64,000 nt of DNA. Source: Nocardioides sp. dk884 (GTDB lineage Bacteria; Actinomycetota; Actinomycetes; Propionibacteriales; Nocardioidaceae). The notes beneath the pieces were generated by a model. The model was not told the origin of the DNA. It saw only the letters and a list, made by a program, of their open reading frames with translations, and ran no database searches. A program made the position numbers and the translations under genes. Position 1 is the stretch's first letter, and every line of letters begins with the position of its first letter. Positions 1 to 8,022 of this stretch are shown piece by piece. The stretch spans positions 2,579,501 through 2,643,500 of the forward strand of contig NZ_CP045649.1 of assembly GCF_009557055.1 (NCBI RefSeq), in the 5' to 3' direction.

Positions 1-264
1 GCCGCGGCCGCCCAGCTCGGCCAGCACCGGCGCCATCACCCGGAACTCGTCCTCCGTCGCCAGCCGCGACCCGGTCAGTACCGCAATCGCCGGCGCCTGC
101 AGCCACCCCAGCGCGAGCACGACCGGGAGGCCGCCGGCAGCCATGAACACCACCAGGCCCAACGCCGGCGGGAGCAGGGCACACCCCACCACGATCAGGA
201 CGAAGCTCACCAGCAACGTCGGCGTCAGCGTGACCACCCTCAGCACGGTCGTCGGGACCCTCAT
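1..264 (-). CDS. Membrane protein of unknown function, N-terminal part only
   Basis: The gene runs off the left edge. Its ATG at 264 follows a strong ribosome-binding site (GGAGGAGGG about 5 bases upstream). The 88 visible residues contain two hydrophobic stretches, roughly residues 4-32 and 36-58, separated by a short proline-rich turn, then a charged segment (ATEDEF) that looks cytoplasmic. This reads as a helical hairpin ahead of a soluble domain. Some actinobacterial mobile elements carry M48-peptidase-like membrane proteins with this kind of start, but no HExxH motif is in the visible part, so that identity is only a guess. It is divergent from the two coupled genes at 481-2414 and may belong to the same accessory element. 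Confidence 0.6.
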   Translation of the reverse strand, partial: MRVPTTVLRVVTLTPTLLVSFVLIVVGCALLPPALGLVVFMAAGGLPVVLALGWLQAPAIAVLTGSRLATEDEFRVMAPVLAELGGRG

Positions 265-480
265 CTCGACCCTCCTCCGTCGTTTCAGCACTCGCCGGAT
301 CGTCGACTTTGCTCGCGCTGATCGTCCGACGACCGCCGCACGACATAGGCGAACGGGACCAGTGTGTGCCCCGGCGCCGACAGCGCCCCGAGTTACCCAC
401 AGCCCGCCGAATCGGTGCAGCCGCCCAGTCGCCAGACGTGGGTTCATGGGCCGGACTGACCTCCGAATGAAAGGAGCACC

Positions 481-847
481 CATGGACAACCGCAACGCTG
501 ACGCGACCTGGGACCGCCTCGGTTCGATCACCCAGCTGTTGCACCAGGCCGCTGTTCAGGTATGGAGCGACGCCGACGACGCCGCGCCCATCTCCCCCCT
601 CCACGACCTCGGGCTGGGTGTCTATCTCGCGCACTCCCAGGCCAGCGCCCTCCTGCCCGACGGCTACAAGCTGCCCGACGTCGAGCCGCTCCCCGACCCC
701 GAGGAGCGCACGCCGCTGCAGCTGCTCGTCGCGGCCGAGGACCTGACCCGCCCGCTACCGCTGCACCAACTCGACCTGGTCCGCAGCTCGCAGCTGGTCG
801 TCGACCTGTGCGACCTCATCAGGGAAGCCCGCTGCCTTGGCTACTGA
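481..847 (+). CDS. Hypothetical protein, 121 aa
   Basis: I do not recognise this family. The ATG at 481 is preceded by AAAGGAG at 7-8 bases, which decides this start over an upstream in-frame ATG at 143 that lies antisense to the neighbouring membrane protein gene. The product is acidic and leucine-rich with no signal peptide, membrane segment or cysteine-based motif, and looks like a small helical cytoplasmic protein. Its last codons overlap the TTG start of the next gene by 11 bases, so the two are translationally coupled and probably act together. Given the position next to the repeat module at 2.7-2.9 kb, an accessory-element role is likely, but no function can be assigned. Confidence 0.65.
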
Positions 848-2414
848 CCGGCGCCCGGCCTACGCCGACCTCGACGAGGAGCTCTTCGAGGTCGACCAGA
901 TCCCCATGACCTCACGCGACGTACGCAGCGTCGGCGAGATGCTGTTCGACATCGACTATCTGGCCCGTCAGCTGCTCATGGACGTCGACGGTGACGATGC
1001 GGGCACGCTGCTGCGCAGCTGGCCCACGATGGTCGAAGCCGCGGAGGATCTGTGGGCCTCACTGCCCGGGCGTCGACCGGGCGGCGACGAGCGCGATCGC
1101 CCCATCACCAGCCTCGCCGCGCAGACCGCCACCATCGAGGCCAGCCTCTCCGGGCGCACCGCCTGGCCAGGTCAGGGCCCCACCAGCCCCCGCATCGACC
1201 AGATGACCCAGACCCTGCTCAACGCCGCGGCTCTGGTCCGCCGCTACGGCGCCGAGATCGCCCACGAGCAGACCGATGCCCACCGCGACCTCGAGGCAGC
1301 ACGCACCCGAATCATGCACGGGCTCTACCTCACCGCCCACGCCGTCAACGTCGCACTCCACGAGCACGGACGCGACCGCGTCAACGACGCACGCCGGTCA
1401 GGCCACCGCGTCCAACTGGCCCAGCACCACTCCCCCTATGCAGTCGCCCCCACCGGCGTCTGGATCGACCGGATGTCCGCCTGCGAGAACACCGCCCGCA
1501 GTTACCTGAGCGACCGCTTCGCCCAAATCCTCGCCGGCGAGGCAGCCCGGCCCTTCGACGACCCCGGCCGACTGGCCCAAGCGCTGGCCACCTGGGACAT
1601 CCAGACCCACCGCGCGCTGGCTCACGACCTCGAACCGTCCAACGTCGTGTTGATCACCCGCACCCAGGGACTCATCGCCGGGGCCACCCTGGTCCTTGTC
1701 GACGCGGCCGCCACCGCGGGCATCCTCGACCCCTCGGACCGCCTGATCCCCGCCATCGCCGAAGCCGGCCGCTCATGGGGCAACCTGGCCAGCCGCTGGG
1801 GCGACCTCGCTCCCCCGGGCGCCCGGCTCGAGGAGCCCTTGGCGCGCGCGGCGGCCGAGGTTCGCGCGGCGTATCGCCAACTCATCCACGACACCACCAC
1901 CCTCGCTGCCCCTGACGTGATCGGCACGCGACCAGGACTCCCCGAGGGCATCACGGCCAGCCTTCGCGCCATCGAGTCCAGCTCCGAGGTCGCGCACGTC
2001 GTCGCTGAGAAGGCAGCCGCGCCAAACCTCGTCGGCCCAGCCCGCGCTCTCTCGATCCGCGCCCACAACGACGTCGAAAACGGCCTCGTCGCAACGCCAA
2101 CAGACGACGACGTCGTCTGGGTCAGCCCGGCCGCCATCTACGCCCGCCGCTACGTCCCGCTACCGCCGCCCGTGCAAGAGTCCCTCCGCAGAGTTGGCGC
2201 CGCCACCGAATCCAGCTGCGGCACGGCAGCAGCCACCGCTGGCCTCGCCATCGGCAACGCCGTCGGCGGGCCGACCCCGGGCACGGCAGGATCCACGACC
2301 GACGAGCCAACGTCCAGGCGCGGAGCGTCGCTCGTTGACCCGGCCGCTCCGGCCTACAACGCTTCGACGGCGGGCCGTCGCGACACACAACACCCATCGC
2401 CCCGGGTTTCGTAG
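837..2414 (+). CDS. Hypothetical protein, 525 aa, coupled to upstream gene
   Basis: The probable start is TTG at 837, with AGGGAAG nine bases upstream inside the previous gene. The product is mostly alpha-helical by composition (long Ala/Arg/Glu-rich stretches), without a signal peptide or membrane segment. The last 80 residues are low-complexity (Ala/Pro/Gly/Thr/Ser) and likely disordered. No catalytic motif, HTH or NTP-binding loop is visible, and I do not recognise the family. Large helical proteins paired with a small partner are common cargo of actinobacterial integrative elements, which fits the neighbouring repeats, but this is inference. The reading frame is intact and shows typical high-GC third-position use, so it is a real gene. 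Confidence 0.65.
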   Translation: MATDRRPAYADLDEELFEVDQIPMTSRDVRSVGEMLFDIDYLARQLLMDVDGDDAGTLLRSWPTMVEAAEDLWASLPGRRPGGDERDRPITSLAAQTATIEASLSGRTAWPGQGPTSPRIDQMTQTLLNAAALVRRYGAEIAHEQTDAHRDLEAARTRIMHGLYLTAHAVNVALHEHGRDRVNDARRSGHRVQLAQHHSPYAVAPTGVWIDRMSACENTARSYLSDRFAQILAGEAARPFDDPGRLAQALATWDIQTHRALAHDLEPSNVVLITRTQGLIAGATLVLVDAAATAGILDPSDRLIPAIAEAGRSWGNLASRWGDLAPPGARLEEPLARAAAEVRAAYRQLIHDTTTLAAPDVIGTRPGLPEGITASLRAIESSSEVAHVVAEKAAAPNLVGPARALSIRAHNDVENGLVATPTDDDVVWVSPAAIYARRYVPLPPPVQESLRRVGAATESSCGTAAATAGLAIGNAVGGPTPGTAGSTTDEPTSRRGASLVDPAAPAYNASTAGRRDTQHPSPRVS

Positions 2415-2782
2415 AGGCTCTGGTGTGTCCCGGGACCATAGCGATCAGTGATGTGAGCCTTACGTCGAACGAAGAACGTCCCGGCAGTTGATGGCAGTTA
2501 CCGGGCCGACGATAGGGCCTGCCTCAGGAGCTCGGGGTCGTCGACACCGCCCACACGACGCACCAGGACGGCGTCGCACGACAGGACACCGCAGAGCCAC
2601 TCTGCGCCGCGGCCGGCCAGCACTGGCGTCAGCCCTGATGGTGTCGAACGCTCCGCCTAGGAGCTACGAGGACGACGTATCCTGTTACAAATCCGGTACA
2701 AATAGCCGGCGATCCTCGACGTTTGCGCAGGTCAGCATGGGTCAGTCAGTCAGTACTACGACATCTGATCGGGCCTCCGGCT

Positions 2783-2811
2783 GTGGTCGCTCAGCAACGC
2801 TGAGCGACCAC
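2783..2811. repeat. 13-bp perfect hairpin
   Basis: Bases 2783-2795 pair perfectly with 2799-2811 around a 3-base loop. The hairpin sits inside the larger inverted repeat 2721-2736/2823-2838, so the whole stretch can fold into a nested stem. It shares the sequence GGTCGCTC with the stronger hairpin downstream. Confidence 0.7.
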
Positions 2812-2834
2812 GAGAAACAGCCGCTGACCTGCAC

Positions 2835-2874
2835 AAACGCCGCCGAGCGACCCTGTGGTCGCTCGGCGGCGTTT
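2835..2874. terminator. 18-bp perfect hairpin, terminator-like
   Basis: Bases 2835-2852 pair perfectly with 2857-2874 around a CTGT loop. The stem begins AAACGCC and ends GGCGTTT, the A-stem-T layout of a bidirectional intrinsic terminator. Its 5' arm overlaps by four bases the right arm of the larger inverted repeat (2823-2838), so the two folds would compete. It may end transcription from either side or form part of the repeat module. Confidence 0.6.
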
Positions 2875-2934
2875 GCCGTTGCTAGCCGCTCGTCTGTTAC
2901 AAATCCGGTACGAATCTGGGTGGCGCCATACCCG

Positions 2935-3646
2935 TCAACCATGTGGACTCCGCGTGGAGCTGCTGCACGCCTTGCCTACTCGGTGGGCCATCGATTCGTC
3001 GGGGTCGTGGGCTGGGACCGGTTCTGCCGCCTCGTCCGGGCGGTCCGTTCCGTCACCCACTCCCGGAAACCGGTCGATCTCGATCTGATACGCAAGGCTC
3101 GGGTAGTCGCTCCACTGCGGGTTGCCGGGCCACAGCAGCTCGACCTGCACGTCGTTGTCGCGAACCGTGATCGAGTAGAGCTCCCGAGTGTCGCGCCGAG
3201 AGCCGACGACCATGCCTGTCACGACGTGGTCACGTGATCCCCCTGATGCCCTCGGCGACCGCACCCGGCACGAGGAAGGTGGCCATCAGGAACTTGAGCC
3301 ACGGCACCATGTGGTTCGCCTTGTCGCCCCCGTCGTAGCTCAGACAGCATCCCTGGGGGCACACCGCCCAGTTGGACCAGCCGCGCGGGGCCTTCGCCAG
3401 GAGCTCTCGAAGTACGGCGTCGTCCTCTTCCGCCACGCGGAGAGCACCTCCGGACTCGTGCAGGAACGGCGAGCCGGAGATCCGGTTGATGAAGGAGATC
3501 TCGCGCGGCCCGAGCGCGGGCTCGAGCTGGAGGTATCCGATGAAGTCGGTCTGGTAGCCCATCGGACAAGGCTGCGGGCACCCGACCGGCCGCGCAATGC
3601 CCGTCGTCGAGGCTGTGGAGAGCGCGGCCAGGTCGTACGCCGTCAA
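2935..3646 (-). pseudogene. Uncharacterised actinobacterial family protein, frameshifted
   Basis: Two overlapping frames on the minus strand together resemble one uncharacterised actinobacterial protein. The first frame (3646 to 3230) carries CPMGYQTDFIGYLQLEP and the cysteine-rich CPQGCCLSYDGG. The second frame (continuing to 2935) carries DHVVTGMVVGSRRDTREL and the C-terminal YQIEIDR. The frame change falls at or beside a five-base C/G run at 3239-3243. Either the gene is inactivated there or the base count in this run is wrong. The start is unclear: TTG at 3646 is the only nearby candidate I see, and the frame stays open upstream into the DUF6518 gene. Function is unknown; the conserved cysteines suggest metal binding or a disulfide. 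Confidence 0.6.
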
Positions 3647-3704
3647 CAGATCGGTGGCCGGGTCCAGGACGAGGGGCGACGGGTCCTGCTGCTCGGTGGA
3701 CGAT

Positions 3705-4310
3705 TCAGGACACCCCGTTGAGCACGCCGTACCCCAGGCTCAGCACCCCGGTGGCCGCCACCGCGCTGGCGAGCACGCCGGCCGCGGCGCGAGGGGTGCG
3801 CAGGCGTGCGGCGGTGGCTGCCACCAGCGCGGCACCGGCCGCCAGGCACAGGGTCCAGTAGATCGGGCTGGTCTCGGAGCTGACGACGGTCAGGCCATAG
3901 ATGCCGTCGGCGATCAACACCCCCGCGAGCGAGCCCGCGCCGAGCGCAGCCTGGACGACGCGGCGCCCCACGATCGCGGCGGCCGCCGCACCGACGAACG
4001 GGCCGGCGATGACGCCGACCACGCTCCACAACACCGGGTCGTAGGAGAGCCCGCGCAGCTGTGACGCGACGGTGTAGCCCAGCACCAGGGTGACGAACGA
4101 GACGGCCCCGAGCGCTGCGCCCCAGGTCAGCGACGGCCGCGCGGCGGCGACGAGCAGCGCGGTCAGCACGGTCCAGCCGGACGGCGAGTTCGCGAACGAC
4201 GCCAGCGCGTCCGGCAGCACGCCCTGGGCCCAGGAGGTGAGGCCGCCGAGCAGCAGGCTTGCGGCGACGACGGCCGGGGCGGACAAGTTGGTGCGGAGAG
4301 AGGCGTTCAC
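3705..4310 (-). CDS. DUF6518-type integral membrane protein
   Basis: A 201-residue protein that is almost entirely hydrophobic, with about six membrane segments and short loops. Motifs such as SWAQGVLPDALASFANSPSGW near the N-terminus (residues ~23-43) and AGVLIADGIYGL in the second half resemble the DUF6518 family, as I recall it; its biochemical role is not known. GTG at 4310 with GGAG upstream fits better than upstream starts, which would add a charged non-conserved tail. It lies just upstream of the frameshifted gene on the same strand (about 60 bases), so they may once have been one operon. It is divergent from the DUF2071 gene with about 170 bp between them. Confidence 0.75.
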   Translation of the reverse strand: MNASLRTNLSAPAVVAASLLLGGLTSWAQGVLPDALASFANSPSGWTVLTALLVAAARPSLTWGAALGAVSFVTLVLGYTVASQLRGLSYDPVLWSVVGVIAGPFVGAAAAAIVGRRVVQAALGAGSLAGVLIADGIYGLTVVSSETSPIYWTLCLAAGAALVAATAARLRTPRAAAGVLASAVAATGVLSLGYGVLNGVS

Positions 4311-4483
4311 GGCTCCATCGTCGACGCCGGAGGTGGGTGAGCGGCGCGGTTCGGGTACACGCGGTACCTGGGTCCAGGAGGTCGGTACCAGCGGAGGAGA
4401 TGACCATCCGGCACACCGCGACTTCTGCATCCCGGTCGGCGACCACGGGGCGCTGACGTTCGTCGAAAAGGGAGCATCGCCTC

Positions 4484-5239
4484 ATGGTCAGTGTCACTGC
4501 CGAACAACACGTCTCCGCCCCGATGTTGCGGGCGTCGTGGGACTCGCTGACGTTCGTCCACTGGCGCGTCGCCCCGGAGCGAGTCCAGGCGCTGCTTCCC
4601 TCCGGACTGGAGGTCGACGTGTACGACGGATCGGCGTGGGTGGGCCTGACCCCGTTCGTGATGGGCAACATGCGCCCCCTGGGCCTTCCCGATCTCTCGG
4701 GTGACCTCCGCGTCCCGGGATCGAAGAGGCTCCCCCGCCTGGCCGACGTGTCGAGCACTCCGGAGACCAACCTCAGGACCTACGTGAGGGGACCCGACGG
4801 ACGTGACGGCTTGTGGTTCCTGACCATCGACGTCGGCAGTGCTGCGCTCGCGGCCGCCATCAGGGCGGCGGTCGGGGCGCCGTACCACGGCGCGAAGATG
4901 TCGGTCGAGCACGACGGGCGCGCGGTCACCTATGGCAGCTCCAGGAGAGGCTCACACGAGACCTACCGGCTCCAGATCGAACCGGGAGAGGCGATCGTGC
5001 CCTCGGACCTCGACATCTGGGTGACCAGTCGTTGGCGTGCCTACACCCGTCACCTCGGTCGCCTCCTGGTCACGCCCGTCGAGCACGAGCCGTGGCCACT
5101 GCGACGGGCGACCGTGCGGTCCCTGGAGCAGAACCTCACCGACTCCGTCGGTCTGCCCGGTCTCGACGAGCCGGCGCTCGTGCACTACTCCGACGGGGTC
5201 AAGAAGGTGCGGTTGGGCCGGCCTGCGGTCGTGGCCTGA
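4484..5239 (+). CDS. DUF2071 (YqjF-like) family protein
   Basis: The 251-residue product has the DUF2071 layout: an N-terminal segment around LTFVHWRVAPERVQALLPSGLEVD (split as residues ~22-45), then WVGLTPFVM, a conserved TPETNLRTYV block, a WFLTIDV beta strand, and a C-terminal LPGLDEPALVHYSDGV segment. DUF2071 proteins belong to the acetoacetate-decarboxylase-like fold. Their enzymatic role is not established; the catalytic lysine of true decarboxylases is not evident here. The ATG at 4484 is preceded by AGGGAGCATCGCCTC. A decayed second copy of this gene lies 1.5 kb downstream, so the locus was duplicated. The gene is convergent with the hydrolase at 5283-6119. Confidence 0.85.
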   Translation: MVSVTAEQHVSAPMLRASWDSLTFVHWRVAPERVQALLPSGLEVDVYDGSAWVGLTPFVMGNMRPLGLPDLSGDLRVPGSKRLPRLADVSSTPETNLRTYVRGPDGRDGLWFLTIDVGSAALAAAIRAAVGAPYHGAKMSVEHDGRAVTYGSSRRGSHETYRLQIEPGEAIVPSDLDIWVTSRWRAYTRHLGRLLVTPVEHEPWPLRRATVRSLEQNLTDSVGLPGLDEPALVHYSDGVKKVRLGRPAVVA

Positions 5240-5282
5240 CCCCAGCCATGCTCGATCGGGGCGATGACGATCGTCCAGGGTG

Positions 5283-6119
5283 CTACGCCGATTCATCGGC
5301 GGGCCTGGGGATGCCCAGGTCGGCCAGGAAGGCGTCGACGATCTGCGCCCACTGTTCGGGACGCTCGAGGTTGGGGTAGTGCCCAGCGCCAGCGATCGTG
5401 GCGACCCCGCGGCCATCCCGGACTGCGGTGACGGCGCGGCGAGTCATCCGGTGATGGTCAGCGGAGTCCTCCTCACCCACGATGCCCAGCACCGGGACGG
5501 TCACCATGCCGAGCCGGGACCAGGACTCGGCTACTGGAGTTGGCGGGGTGACGCCAGGGACGACCACATGGGTCGATGCGAAGTGCTCGTGCATCACGCG
5601 CAGCCGGGCCACGATGCCCGGGTCCATGGCGGCGAGGTTTCGCCGTGGTCCCGCCGCGAACTCCAGCTCCGCCTCGATCCAGGCCGGAGGGTCCATCTCG
5701 GCGATGGCCCGCTCGAGGCGGCCGAGGAGCTTCAGTGACCAGGGATCCTCGAAGGATGGTTCGCCGGTCCCAGCGCCGCTGATCACGACGCCGCGTACGC
5801 AGTCGGGGTGCTCGATGGCGGTCTCCAGCGCCGCGCTGGCGCCCATGCTGATACCGACCAAGATGGCCGGTCCCGCGTCAAGGTGGCGTACCAGCGCGGC
5901 CACGTCGTCGCAGTGCCGGAACGGGGCGGTGGCCGTCGAAGAGCAGCCGTGCGTGCGCGCATCCGGGGCGACGACCTTGCAGCGTCTCGCGAGGTGCGTG
6001 ATCTCACGCTCCCACATGGTGTGGTCGACGTAGCCGGCGTGCAGCAGCACCACCAGTTCTCCGGAGCCGGCCTCTGTGTACGCAAGGTGCCCTCCGGGCA
6101 GGTCGATCCGCTTCATCAC
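5283..6119 (-). CDS. Alpha/beta-fold hydrolase
   Basis: A 278-residue cytoplasmic alpha/beta hydrolase. The oxyanion region (LLHAGYVDHTMW) is near residue 30, the nucleophile elbow is GISMGA near residue 95, and the catalytic histidine is in GAGHYPN near residue 250. An acid residue is likely in the GEEDSADH segment. The small-molecule ester or related substrate cannot be told from the sequence. Its start overlaps the stop of the MarR regulator gene by four bases (ATGA), so both are co-transcribed from the MarR promoter. This makes it a likely target of its own upstream repressor, perhaps responding to a phenolic or lipophilic ligand, as is common for MarR-controlled hydrolases. Confidence 0.85.
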   Translation of the reverse strand: MMKRIDLPGGHLAYTEAGSGELVVLLHAGYVDHTMWEREITHLARRCKVVAPDARTHGCSSTATAPFRHCDDVAALVRHLDAGPAILVGISMGASAALETAIEHPDCVRGVVISGAGTGEPSFEDPWSLKLLGRLERAIAEMDPPAWIEAELEFAAGPRRNLAAMDPGIVARLRVMHEHFASTHVVVPGVTPPTPVAESWSRLGMVTVPVLGIVGEEDSADHHRMTRRAVTAVRDGRGVATIAGAGHYPNLERPEQWAQIVDAFLADLGIPRPADESA

Positions 6120-6586
6120 TGGCCCTCATTCGTCGCGGTGAGCAGGGCGTCCAGCGCCCCGAGCTCGTGCACCAGGTGCGCCAGCACCCGCACACAGGCA
6201 TCGATGTCGCCGGGGTCCAGGCCGGCCGCGATCCGGTCCAGCCGGGTCAGCTCTTCGTCGTGCAGCGACTCGTAGACCGCCCGGCCGGCCTCGCTGGCAG
6301 CGATCAGGTGCGAGCGCTTGTGCTCCGGATTCGGCCGGGCCTCGAGGTAGCCCCGCTCCTTGCCCTCGTCGACCAGCCTTTGCACGCCCTGGCGGGTGAT
6401 CCACAGCGCGCGGGCGATCTGTGGGACCGTCCGCGGCCCGGCGTCATGGACGTGCTCGATGACGGCCCTCACCGGCACGGACACGTCGTGATGCGCCAAC
6501 CCCGCGGCGACCACCCGAGCCGAGAGCTGATGCAGCGGCCGAATGTGGCGAAACACTTCGTAGAGCTCTGCACCCGGATCAGACAT
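6116..6586 (-). CDS. MarR family transcriptional regulator
   Basis: The 156-residue product has the MarR winged-helix layout: an N-terminal helix, then a DNA-binding domain (residues ~40-105) with TVPQIARALWITRQGVQRLV as helix-turn-helix and the wing PNPEHKRSHLI containing the usual basic residues. A long C-terminal helix (EELTRLDRIAAGLDP...) serves dimerisation. The ATG at 6586 lies inside an inverted repeat TGACA-N7-TGTCA, so binding there would block its own transcription or translation. The hydrolase gene follows with a 4-base overlap, forming a two-gene operon. This cassette sits between the intact DUF2071 gene and its decayed duplicate. Confidence 0.88.
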   Translation of the reverse strand: MSDPGAELYEVFRHIRPLHQLSARVVAAGLAHHDVSVPVRAVIEHVHDAGPRTVPQIARALWITRQGVQRLVDEGKERGYLEARPNPEHKRSHLIAASEAGRAVYESLHDEELTRLDRIAAGLDPGDIDACVRVLAHLVHELGALDALLTATNEGQ

Positions 6587-6624
6587 GACAACTAATCTGT
6601 CAAGTTAGCAATCATGCTGTCAAG
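6586..6624 (-). promoter_or_regulatory. Candidate MarR operator/promoter
   Basis: TGACA-N7-TGTCA spans 6586-6602. Read on the minus strand, the octamer CTTGACAG occurs twice, 20 bp apart (plus-strand 6597-6604 and 6617-6624). The upstream copy can serve as a -35 element. Repeats at two helical turns are typical of MarR-type autoregulation. The assignment to MarR is inferred from position. Confidence 0.55.
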
Positions 6625-6729
6625 CGTCTTCCCAGTGTGCAAAGTGTTCGACATGTCGCATTCCACGAACTGATCACGAGCCGCGGCACCCAGCGGGCGC
6701 GCCCTTTCGGCTGCAGCGTTAGCGCGCGC

Positions 6730-6972
6730 CGCCTGGCCGACGTGTCGAGCACTCCGGAGACCAACCCAGGACCTACGTGCCCGTCACCTCGGTCGCCTCC
6801 TGGTCACGCCCGTCGAGCACGAGCCGTGGCCGCTGAGCCACGCAACCCTGCGGTCCCTGGACCGAAGCCCACCGACTCCGTCGGTCTGCCCGGCCTCGGC
6901 GAGCCGGCGCTCGTGCACTACTCCGACGGGGTCAAGAAGGTGAGGTTGGGCCGACCTGCGGTCGTGGGCTGA
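6730..6972 (+). pseudogene. Remnant of a duplicated DUF2071 gene
   Basis: The stretch from about 6730 reproduces the intact DUF2071 gene almost base for base (compare GGCCGACGTGTCGAGCACTC at 4741 and 6735). It then loses one base, jumps over about 260 bases, and resumes at a segment matching 5046 onward, through to the same C-terminal end (VHYSDGVKKVRLGRP). The result has an internal deletion, a frameshift and no start region, so it cannot make a functional protein. Identity of the retained parts is still very high, so the duplication is recent or was homogenised. Its 3' end overlaps the end of the WYL regulator gene on the other strand. Confidence 0.88.
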
Positions 6973-7933
6973 CGGCACTGCGTGCGGCGCTGGCTCGGAG
7001 GCGGTCCGCCAGAGCGAGGACCTCCTCGCGCAGGGCCGCCGGGGTGATCACCTCGAAGTCCCAGCCGAGCCCCGCGAGCATGCGGGCCATGCCGTCCAGG
7101 CGCTCGGCGCGCGTCTCGAGGAGCACCCCGTCGGCGTGCTCGCTGAGCCGTCCCGTGCTCCGCGGGAGCCGCTTGGCTGCCTCCGCGAGGGTGGTCCGCA
7201 GGACGACGGAGACCTCGTGCGACCACTTGACCGCGGCGATGCCGGACACGACCTGCGTCGTGGCGTCGAAGTCAGCAGGTACGACGTAGGAGCCGGCTCC
7301 CTGCTCGAGCGAGGCGATGCGGTCCAGGCGGAAGGTCCGCACGTCGTCGCGGGAGTGGTCGTGTCCGCTGACGTACCACCGGCCGGAGTGGAAGACCAGG
7401 CCGTACACGTCGAGCTCACGCCGCGACTCCCGCCCGGCCCAGTCGGTGTAGGTGATCACGACGGTGCGCCGCGCCTGTGCGGCCGAGGCCAGACCGAGGA
7501 GCGTGTCGGCACCAGCGGGGGCGGTGGGGCTCACCGGGGTCGTGAACTGGGCGGTCGACAGCAGACTCTCGAGCCGCTCCCCCAGGCCCCGCGGCAGGAC
7601 CCGCGAGACCTTGGCCAGCGCGCTCGCGGTGGCTGCGTCGCCGGTCGTGGCGAGCCCCGTGCGCTCCGCGGCCGTCAGCCCCAGGACGACGGCGATGGCT
7701 TCGTCATCGGTGAGCATCAGCGGCGGCAGCTTGTAGCCCGGCGAGAGCCGGTAACCGCCGTACCTGCCCCGCTGCGCCTGGATGGGGATGCCGAGGTCGG
7801 TGAGGTGCTCGGCATAACGCCGGACCGTGCGCTCGTCGACCCCGAGCCGAGAGGCGAGCTCGCCGACCGTGCGCTGGCCACCCGCCTGGAGCAGCTCCAG
7901 CATGGCGAGCACGCGAGCGGTGGGGCGAGTCAT
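6932..7933 (-). CDS. WYL-domain transcriptional regulator (YafY-like)
   Basis: A 333-residue regulator. The N-terminal HTH domain (residues ~1-60) has the form TVGELASRLGVDERTVRRYAE, followed by the conserved QRGRYGGYRLSPGYKLPPL block. The WYL domain (about 140-220) senses a ligand, and a C-terminal WCX segment follows. ATG at 7933 starts the protein exactly at the HTH. The last dozen residues (SPRPQVGPTSPS) are read from the antisense of the DUF2071 remnant, so the natural C-terminus was probably replaced when the duplicate arrived. The gene is divergent from the alpha/beta hydrolase at 8023 with 90 bp between, so it probably controls that hydrolase and itself. Confidence 0.87.
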   Translation of the reverse strand: MTRPTARVLAMLELLQAGGQRTVGELASRLGVDERTVRRYAEHLTDLGIPIQAQRGRYGGYRLSPGYKLPPLMLTDDEAIAVVLGLTAAERTGLATTGDAATASALAKVSRVLPRGLGERLESLLSTAQFTTPVSPTAPAGADTLLGLASAAQARRTVVITYTDWAGRESRRELDVYGLVFHSGRWYVSGHDHSRDDVRTFRLDRIASLEQGAGSYVVPADFDATTQVVSGIAAVKWSHEVSVVLRTTLAEAAKRLPRSTGRLSEHADGVLLETRAERLDGMARMLAGLGWDFEVITPAALREEVLALADRLRASAARSAVSPRPQVGPTSPS

Positions 7934-8022
7934 GGCCCTCCTCGGCGCTCGGACGGTCGCGGAGCAAGATCGATCGGCATACCGGGCGGAACCTGCCCGC
8001 AATCCAGCCTAGCGTCGTCATC

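Larger units (their letters stand above)
2683..2915. repeat. 17-bp direct repeat bounding a hairpin module (possible att site)
   Basis: TGTTACAAATCCGGTAC occurs at 2683-2699 and again at 2895-2911. Including the flanking four bases the match is 20 of 21. Between the copies, 2721-2736 and 2823-2838 are inverted repeats matching at 15 of 16 positions, and they enclose a separate hairpin. Direct repeats of this size flanking structured DNA suggest a recombination or integration site, or a small non-autonomous element. No integrase gene is in the window, so the role is inferred. Confidence 0.6.
2415..2934. other. 520-bp non-coding stretch with structured repeat module
   Basis: No convincing gene lies here: open frames on both strands lack ribosome-binding sites and family resemblance. 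The first 270 bases show nothing distinctive. From 2683 on there is a compact module of a direct repeat and nested inverted repeats, listed separately. It separates the presumed accessory genes on the left from the frameshifted gene on the right. Confidence 0.6.

Noticed and set aside
2488..3237. A 249-codon plus-strand frame across the repeat module
   Set aside because: It crosses hairpins and the antisense of the frameshifted family gene, with no ribosome-binding site or motif.
4741..6767. Possible insertion-sequence terminal direct repeats at the two DUF2071 copies
   Set aside because: The repeated stretches are coding fragments of one gene in the same order and orientation, so gene duplication with deletion explains them better than IS ends.
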